In this document: positions 29,247 through 35,090 of the stretch, in pieces
Numbering within the stretch: position 1 is the stretch's first letter
How the letters are laid out: the number at the start of each line of letters is the position of its first letter
From: Chara braunii
Lineage: Eukaryota; Streptophyta; Charophyceae; Charales; Characeae
NCBI GenBank assembly: GCA_003427395.1
Contig: BFEA01000083.1
Span: 3,212,592 to 3,247,681 of the forward strand
Length of the DNA: 35,090 nucleotides
Direction: 5' to 3'
Translations under genes and position numbers: made by a program
The notes under the pieces: model-generated
The model's input: only the letters and a program-made list of their open reading frames with translations
The model's database searches: none
Told to the model about the DNA's origin: nothing

Positions 29247-29423
29247 CAAGTGGGTCCTTGTGACACACGGGGATGGGGGCAGCCAGCGCTCAACCTGTCG
29301 TCCACTTGGCTGGCCTTGTACATAAGAGGTGATGAACAGGAGGAGCTTTCCTTCCTACTTCTTTCCTTTTTTCTGTTTTGTCTTTTTCCGCCTTTGCGCT
29401 CCGATTCAGTGTGACAACATGTA
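29247..29423 (+). repeat. Long direct repeat, right copy
   Basis: Matches 26905-27058 (see that entry), with about 20 extra bases in its T-rich part. It runs without a gap into the reverse-oriented hammerhead-like repeat at about 29418-29535. Confidence 0.88.
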
Positions 29424-29535
29424 TATCGTCAAACAGAGCTGCCCGGTAAACCGTAGGCAGAGAGGGAGAAGAGGACAACAAACGAGGGGCTGTGACAAAC
29501 TTTTTCGTCGGAGTTTCACCGACTCATGGCTGAAC
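29418..29535 (-). ncRNA. Hammerhead-ribozyme-like repeat, minus-strand copy
   Basis: On the minus strand: stem II GTCGG/CCGAC (five perfect pairs) with loop TGAAACT, box GAAA, then AAA-GTT-TGT-C as a weak minimal stem III with C at 29494. The first core box reads GCCATGA, with three mismatches to CUGAUGA. The downstream tail is the one seen at 6105-6170 and 6808-6880 (CCCTCGTTTGTTGTC..., CGGTTTACCGGGCAGCTCTG, TTTGACGATATACATG). GAGGG upstream can pair with CCCTC downstream as outer stem I. Confidence 0.65.
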
Positions 29536-29822
29536 CCTCAACAGTCTGCAGAATCGCCTAACTGATTACAATGTAAGCGATAATCCACCTTAACGCCGGC
29601 TGTGGTTAAGCATTAACGACTGCCCGACGACTGATATTCTGAGGTGGGCACCAACCACTGCCCGCAAGGTACCTGTGACGAATGTATATATATGAAAAGA
29701 GAATACATGGCTACCTGGCTGGTATTCCCATCAGTCTGCGTAATTACAGGTCGGCTCTCGGACAGATCTTTCCCGTAATGACAGATATTAAACAACCCTG
29801 GGTTACGCACACCCGTTCCCGG
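29536..29822. other. No recognisable feature
   Basis: Mixed sequence with no ORF of note, between the hammerhead-like repeat and MITE copy 4. Confidence 0.5.
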
Positions 29823-29951
29823 CTCAAGGCATACGCGCAGTAGGACTCCTTCTATATAGCCCTGGACGTGATTGCAGTCGGATTCATCCAGGTTTCGCCG
29901 TAATTGCAGTTAGATGCATTATGGAAAGCGCTAGTGTGAGTATGTCCTCAG
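29823..29951 (+). mobile_element. 125-bp MITE, copy 4
   Basis: Ends CTCAAGGCATACGCGCAGTAG and CTAGTGTGAGTATGTCCTCAG (imperfect inverted repeats). The interior GGACGTGATTGCAGTCGGAT, TCATCCAGG, AATTGCAGTTAGATGCAT is colinear with copies 1 and 2 and with the reverse complement of copy 3. Confidence 0.88.
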
Positions 29952-30119
29952 CCCCCGTTGCAGAAGACCTGTTTATACGCTAAACAGAACAAAAGCCGGA
30001 GAAACGGACGAAGAGTGTGTGTGTGAGGGGAAGATATCATACCATTATCATCTGCCTTAGCAACTCGGCAGCAGCTTCTCCGTGTTGCACGTCGTCTTTT
30101 CGACCCCCCGGGCATCATG

Positions 30120-30345
30120 ACCATAATTCCACGATCATATTCTTCTCCCTCCAAATTCTCCCTCCTTCCTCCTTCCTCGTCCTCCCTCCGCCTTCCTCTT
30201 CCTTCCTCTTCCTTCCTCTTCCTTCCTCTTCCTTCCTCCTTTGTCCTCCATCCGCTTCGTTCTCAAGTCTTCGTCTTTTCTCTTCTCCCCTCCCTTCGCC
30301 TTGTTCCCCCTTCTCTTCCTCTTCCGTGTCGTCCGTTTTTTCTTG
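30120..30345. repeat. Pyrimidine-rich tract with 12-bp CTTCCTTCCTCT repeat
   Basis: Four clear 12-bp copies at about 30190-30240 in a wider CT-rich block. Confidence 0.85.
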
Positions 30346-30836
30346 TAGCCCTACCGGTAGGCCTGGAAGTTTCGACATCATCGTTTTGATCGTCATCACT
30401 ATCCCCACCATCATCAACATCGTCACCATTATTTTTACCATAGCCACGCCGGAATGATTACCACCTCCATCATGATCTTAACACCCGCCACCGTCTGTCC
30501 CCGTATAGAACGACGTACGGTCATTGTAGCTCTATTTGGGGCAACTTTCAATCTATGGATTCAGTGATGATGACCGTAAATCCCATTCAGAGGAAGACGG
30601 TGCCCTACCGTTCCCGCTTTGTTAGTGCTACACGGTCGTCTCTCGTTAACTCGTCCGCGCGCTGGATGATTCTCTTGCGGTCATTGGGCCTTTATCTACT
30701 ATACAGCATATTGAATGTATGTGGACCTTTTAGGGGTCCGATACATAAAAAATGTTCGATCAGTCCAGATATATCCGGTCTACCAGCCAGTCTAGATGAC
30801 TTCCAAAATGTTGAGCAGTGAGCTCAATGAATTCAG
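30346..30836. other. No recognisable gene
   Basis: A run of short imperfect ATC/ACC repeats (30380-30470) is followed by mixed sequence. The open frame at 30555-30821 (88 codons) resembles nothing I know. Confidence 0.5.
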
Positions 30837-30904
30837 AAATTAACTAGATGGATGATAAATTAACTAGATGGATGATAAAATATCTAGACGGATGATAAAT
30901 TAAC
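30837..30904. repeat. 20-bp tandem repeat, 3.4 copies
   Basis: AAATTAACTAGATGGATGAT and close variants begin at 30837, 30857, 30877 and 30897. Confidence 0.93.
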
Positions 30905-30968
30905 AGAGGGCGAGAGGGAAGGAGCGGACAGTGATAGCTAAACGGGAAAGGAAGCGAGGGGTAACGAT

Positions 30969-31004
30969 GAAATAGCGATCGCAAGGATGGATGAAATAGC
31001 GATC

Positions 31005-31051
<47 letters not shown>
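30969..31051. repeat. Short duplication and (AG)n microsatellite
   Basis: GATGAAATAGCGATCGCA occurs twice (about 30966 and 30991), then about 22 AG units to 31051. Confidence 0.93.
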
Positions 31052-31053
<2 letters not shown>

Positions 31054-31060
31054 ATGGGGC

Positions 31061-31190
31061 AGCAAAGGTGAGAGGGCCCGGGATTAGCAGAGACTGCAAG
31101 CTAGTAAGAAGCAGAGATCAAGAGCAGCAAAGGTGAGAGGGCCCCGGTTTAGCAGAGACTGCAAGCTAGTAAGAAGCAGAGATCAAGAGA
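31061..31190. repeat. 65-bp tandem duplication
   Basis: 31061-31125 and 31126-31190 are nearly identical: AGCAAAGGTGAGAGGGCCC, then GCAAGCTAGTAAGAAGCAGA. They differ only around CCCGGGATTAG versus CCCCGGTTTAG. Confidence 0.95.
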
Positions 31191-32718
31191 ATGATAGCTA
31201 CAGAGTAGTGAAGAAAGGGGAACGAGCGAGTTATAGATAAATAAGGATTGCCTTTTTCTTGCATCTTTTGCACAGCGATAATGGGCCTCACTTCTGTCCT
31301 GGCCCACTTCCTTGTACACAATCCCTCTCTCTCACTCACATCATCTCCCTCAGTGATACATTCATGGGCAAAGGGCAAAAATTCTAGAAGTCGCTGGCAA
31401 ACCTACGCTCAGAGGAGCGCCGCGCACGTACACGCACAGTCACCCACAGTCGCGGGCAGTCGTGCACATTCAAGTACATTCCCGCACACGCGTGACGTCG
31501 GGCAAAGCTTACGTACCATTTGAACGAATTATATACCCAATGAAATTACAAGCTCTTCGTCAACAAACAAGTGTTCTTTTGTTTATTCCCCTTTCTGTTT
31601 CTGTTTTTTTCCTCTCATATTTACGTTACAACCAACAAGTGTTCTTTCTACAGTCATTAGTATTAATAAGATCGCGATTGATTACATAATCGAGCAGGGA
31701 AGGAAAGAAAACATGTGCTCCTCAACCAACAGTTACTCTCAGTAATTGAGGGACACTTGCACATGTTTTCTCGCACACACGCACGCACGCTTCGTCAGAC
31801 TGCCAACTGTGCTTTATTCTGGCCCAACACTTGTGTTCTTCTACGCACATGTCGCTGCTTTATCTTAGAAACTCGTTCATATTCTCCCACACTTCTCATT
31901 TAAGCACTCTTGTTTTTTTCATTTTTTTATTTCCCATTCAAGGACACTGGTTGGGCCTCTCTATCAATTCTTTTCAGTTTCTTCTCTCGAAGATCGCAGC
32001 TGTCTTAAAGGTTCTGTTTCTTGCTCTCTTGCTTCTCGCCTCTGGTTTTGTTTTTCTCGCTCCGAATCTCTCTTCCTCTCTTTCTCTCTCTTTCTCTAGC
32101 TCTCATGCTCACATGCCCTTTCCTCCTTCCTCTCTCGTTCTCTTGCTCTTCTTTCTCTCTCTCTCGCTTTCTGTTTTTTTTCTTTCCAAAGCTCTCGGCG
32201 TGCTCTCGTATTTCACCTTTATCGATTCCCTTCCACACTGTCACTGGCCAGCTGTCAATTTGCCACTTGCAGAGTCACTCTGCAACTCTTGTCCTCTCAT
32301 TCTCCATCACTGTTGTTCTCTGTTGCACTCTGTCTCGCTGCCTTTGTTGTTAACCATTTAACGCTCAGTCTCGCTGCCTTCGCCATTCTCTCATTCCCCT
32401 TGACGTGCTTTCTGTGTGACCTTGTCGCTGTTTAAAGGACTCCCCATCACCCTCTCTCTGTTCCACCTTTTCTTTTTCTCTCTGTTAATCTGTCTCGGTA
32501 TCACGTTTGCGGATTTCTCTTGATCCTGCCATCTCTTCCGCGTTCCTTCTGTCTGTCCGTGCTCCCCTCCTCCTCCGTCGTTTTGAGACTTTATTCCTCT
32601 CTTTCGCATTCCGTTAGCCCGCCTTCTTCTCTGTCCCTCTCACTTCCTCAGTGTGCTGTGCTATTCCTCTCCCTCTGTCCCGCTCTCTCATTCTCACTCT
32701 CGTTCATGGCTTTCTCTC
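31191..32718. other. No supported gene; pyrimidine-rich after 31900
   Basis: 31400-31500 has scattered CACACAGTC-like words. From 31900 the sequence is CT-rich, and its open frames are Ser/Leu/Phe-rich by composition. The longest (31831-32361) has a hydrophobic stretch, but I give it little weight. Confidence 0.5.
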
Positions 32719-32889
32719 CGTCTCTCTCTCTCTCTCTCTCTCCCTTCCCTGATTAGAGATTTTCAATTTCCGTTTGTCATCGTTTCTCTCCCGTTAACTT
32801 GTCGTTTTTTCTTTCGCTCGAATTCTTTTTCGCTCTCTCACTACACACACACACACACACACATACACACAGCACCTGTGAGGGGTGCC

Positions 32890-32922
<33 letters not shown>
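32719..32922. repeat. (CT)n, (AC)n and (AG)n microsatellites
   Basis: (CT)n at about 32719-32742, (AC)n at 32844-32870, (AG)n at 32892-32922, separated by ordinary sequence. Confidence 0.93.
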
Positions 32923-32926
<4 letters not shown>

Positions 32927-33204
32927 CGCCTTAGATCCTGCCGTTGATATGGCAAGGCCACTTTGGAGGCGTTCAAGGCATAGGGCGTTTTCTTTTTGTC
33001 GTTTTTGCATGTCATCCTTGTTTTTTTTTTTCCCAATTGCACACATACACACACACACCGACATTCTTGTCAGGGGCTTGCACCCACAGTCTGCCAGGAT
33101 TGCCGGTTTGGTGTGAGGAAGGTCGAGCGTTTTCCTCTCTCAGCGGTATCGCTAACTCTGGGCTACGTGGTGGGTCCTAATCCATCAGTCAGTCAAATGC
33201 ATCC

Positions 33205-33290
33205 TGGGCAGACTGTCGGGGTTCAAGCTGCTGATGAGTCGATGACGAGTCGGTGAAAGTTCGACGAAACAGTCTGGCATAGCGATGCTG
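33205..33290 (+). ncRNA. Hammerhead-ribozyme-like motif with enlarged stem-loop II
   Basis: Consensus core CTGATGA (33231-33237) and GAAA (33266-33269). Stem II is five perfect pairs, GTCGA (33238-33242) with TCGAC (33261-33265), closing an 18-nt loop instead of the 7-nt loop of other copies. The loop contains a second GAGTCGGTGAAAG, so a short tandem duplication of the GATGAGTC region enlarged it. Stem III is ACA-GTC-TGG; the base before the cleavage position (33278) is G instead of U, which should weaken cleavage. The upstream GCAGACTGTCGGGGTTCA resembles the sequence upstream of the minus-strand copy. Confidence 0.65.
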
Positions 33291-33299
33291 TTTTCTGTG

Positions 33300-35090
33300 G
33301 AGTTGTGTATACACTCATCCACTCACCCTCGCACCTCGTTCTCACCCCGCCTCCTAACCTTTCTCACTCATTTACCTCTGACTTTCATACTTCCGCACCC
33401 TTTTATCCTCGAGCCCTCTTGCACTTTCACCTGCATACGCACTCACACCCTCACCTTCTTATCCTCTCACCCCGTTGCCCGCAGCACTGTCACCGCCTCT
33501 CTGCGCCCTCAGGCTCGCATCCCTTGTTCACCGTCGCACTCTCACCTTCATCCTAATCCACACCTGCCGTCTCCCGAGATCAACTTGATCGAGACCCCCC
33601 AAAAAATCTCTCACTCTTACCTCGCGCTTACCCTCTCATCCTCACCCTATCACCATTTCACCATCGCGGTCGTCGTCGACTCACCCACGGCGCCTCATTC
33701 TGCTACCTCGCCTATTGGCCTCTCAGTCGTCGTCCTCTTACGATCTTCACCCTCTTGTTCTCTAAACTATCACCGTGCCACGTGTCGGCCTGTCATCATC
33801 CTTCATTCTGTTACCTGACTCGACTTCCACCCTCACCCTCGTCCCTCTTGTCCTTGAGCCTGTCGCTCTCTAACCTCTCTGTCCCCCTTTCACGCTTCCT
33901 CTCCCACTCTATCCTCACCCTCTCGTGTCTCTCTCCCTCTTATCTCTCTCTCACCCTCTCCATCTGTCTTCCACCCTCCCCCACGCTCTTTCGCACCCTT
34001 TCCCCCTCTCTCTTGCTCCGTCCCATCGCTTCTGCCCTCTTATCTCTCCCTTTCTACCGACCTCTCTCTCGACCTCGTGCTTGCCCTCTCCCGCACTCTC
34101 TCTTCCTTTGACATCTTCACATACACTTCATCACAGTCCCATTACAACCCCGTCGGGGCCTTCATCCTCTCTCCTACGTATCCCCCCCTTTCACCTTCTC
34201 TCTCCCTCTCCCTCGCCCATCACACTCCTCCAACCTCTCCCCTATCCCAAACCTTGCCCTTTTCCTAACCCTCTCCCTCACCGTCTCCCTCACCCTCTCC
34301 TTCGCCCTCTCCCTAATCCTCTCCGTCACTCTCTCCCTTATTCTCTCCTTCACCGTCTCTCTCACCCTTTCCCACCTCCCCACCCTCCCTCACCCTCTCC
34401 CCTGTTCTTCACCCTCCCCGTCACCCTCGCCCTCACACTCCAACCGCCTCGTTACCCTTTTCGTCTCCTCTCCCTCCTGCTCACCCCCACTCCCACGCTG
34501 TTTGCCCTTCTCACCTTCTCGTACCCTCTTTCACTCTCTCGTCGTCTCTGCCACCGTCTTTTCCACCCTCTGCATCGTCTCCATCACTCGTTCCATCCTG
34601 TCCATTCTCTCCATCACCCTTCCTGTGACCTTCCCCGTCACCCTCTCCCTCCCTCGCTCCTTCTCCGTTATCATCTCTCTTGCTGTCTTTCCCTCTCTCA
34701 CCTTCTCTCCCTCCCTCGTCCTCTTTATCCTCTCTCACCCGCTCTCTCGTGTCTAATCGTCTCTATGGCCGTCCCTGCCACCCTCTGCGTCGTTTCGTGC
34801 TTCCCCTGTCGCCGTCACTGTCACCCTCTTCGTCGCCCTCTATGCTACCCTTTACCTTTTTCTCTTATCACTCCCGTGTTGCCTCACTTCGACACTTTTT
34901 CAGCCTCTCTCAGCTCTCCTCGTCTCTCGGCTCTCACCCTCGATCGTTGCGTCTTTTCTCTATCACCCTTTTGCGACTCTTCCGTCCTGTCTTATCATTT
35001 GGCACACCTTCTTACTCCTCTCCCCCTCTCCTCCTCTTCCTCTCTCCCTCTCTCCCCCTCTCCCCTCCTCCCCCTCTTCCCCTCTCCCCC
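33300..35090. repeat. Degenerate 12-bp CTCTCCCTCACC satellite, pyrimidine-rich
   Basis: The cleanest part is 34271-34378, nine consecutive 12-bp units (CTCTCCCTCACC, GTCTCCCTCACC, CTCTCCTTCGCC and so on). The same 12-bp rhythm, more degraded, occurs from about 33300 to the window's end, where it becomes CTCTCCCC-rich. All open frames here are compositional. The G-rich strand would be minus. Confidence 0.85.

Noticed and set aside
34271-34378. Telomere repeat
   Set aside because: The 12-bp unit is not the plant CCCTAAA-type telomere repeat nor a simple variant of it.

Overview
The window looks like a transposon-rich, microsatellite-rich intergenic stretch of a large eukaryotic nuclear genome. 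There is no sign of bacterial operons. A plant-lineage host is suggested by retrotransposon primer-binding sites matching the two primers common in plant LTR elements: initiator tRNA-Met (2382-2392 on +, 20069-20079 on -) and tRNA-Asp (14013-14030 on +). A charophyte alga such as Chara is my guess from the overall flavour; nothing here proves it. No housekeeping gene is recognisable. Two ambiguous bases (626 and 22255) and very long homopolymers (T41, A50, G30) mark places where assembly may be unreliable.

Layout. 1-535 is a 79-bp minisatellite. 1740-5655 looks like a decayed LTR element on +, with a terminal protein fragment (4562-4660) that has an inverted relative near 2600-2695. Inside it, 3327-4210 is a tandem array with a conserved hairpin in each unit. 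5708-6890 is a direct duplication of a composite repeat; each copy carries the same hairpin and then a hammerhead-ribozyme-like motif. Further hammerhead-like motifs lie at 29494-29530 (-) and 33231-33278 (+). 8619-9131 is an open unknown ORF. 12900-16745 is an array of diverged copies of an unrecognised protein module, interrupted between copies 1 and 2 by an LTR-like end with a tRNA-Asp primer site. 16817-18819 on - is a broken Ty3/gypsy-type gag, with its leader, primer site and LTR extending to about 20841.

20979-22671 holds a 17-bp perfect hairpin and two copies of a tRNA-derived (SINE-like) repeat, the second with a tandemly triplicated A box. 22672-35090 is dominated by pyrimidine-rich DNA on +. 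Islands in it include four copies of a 125-bp terminal-inverted-repeat MITE, a 141-bp tandem pair, a G30 tract, a roughly 150-bp direct repeat pair 2.3 kb apart (26905 and 29247), and between these an ORF with a RING-like zinc finger plus a degenerate second copy (28307-29014). The last 1.8 kb is a degenerate 12-bp satellite.

The best candidates for something undescribed are: (1) the hairpin plus hammerhead composite repeats, (2) the tandem module family at 12900-16745, in which TGA repeatedly sits where sister copies have conserved Trp, (3) the duplicated RING-like ORF between direct repeats, and (4) the SINE with three A boxes.
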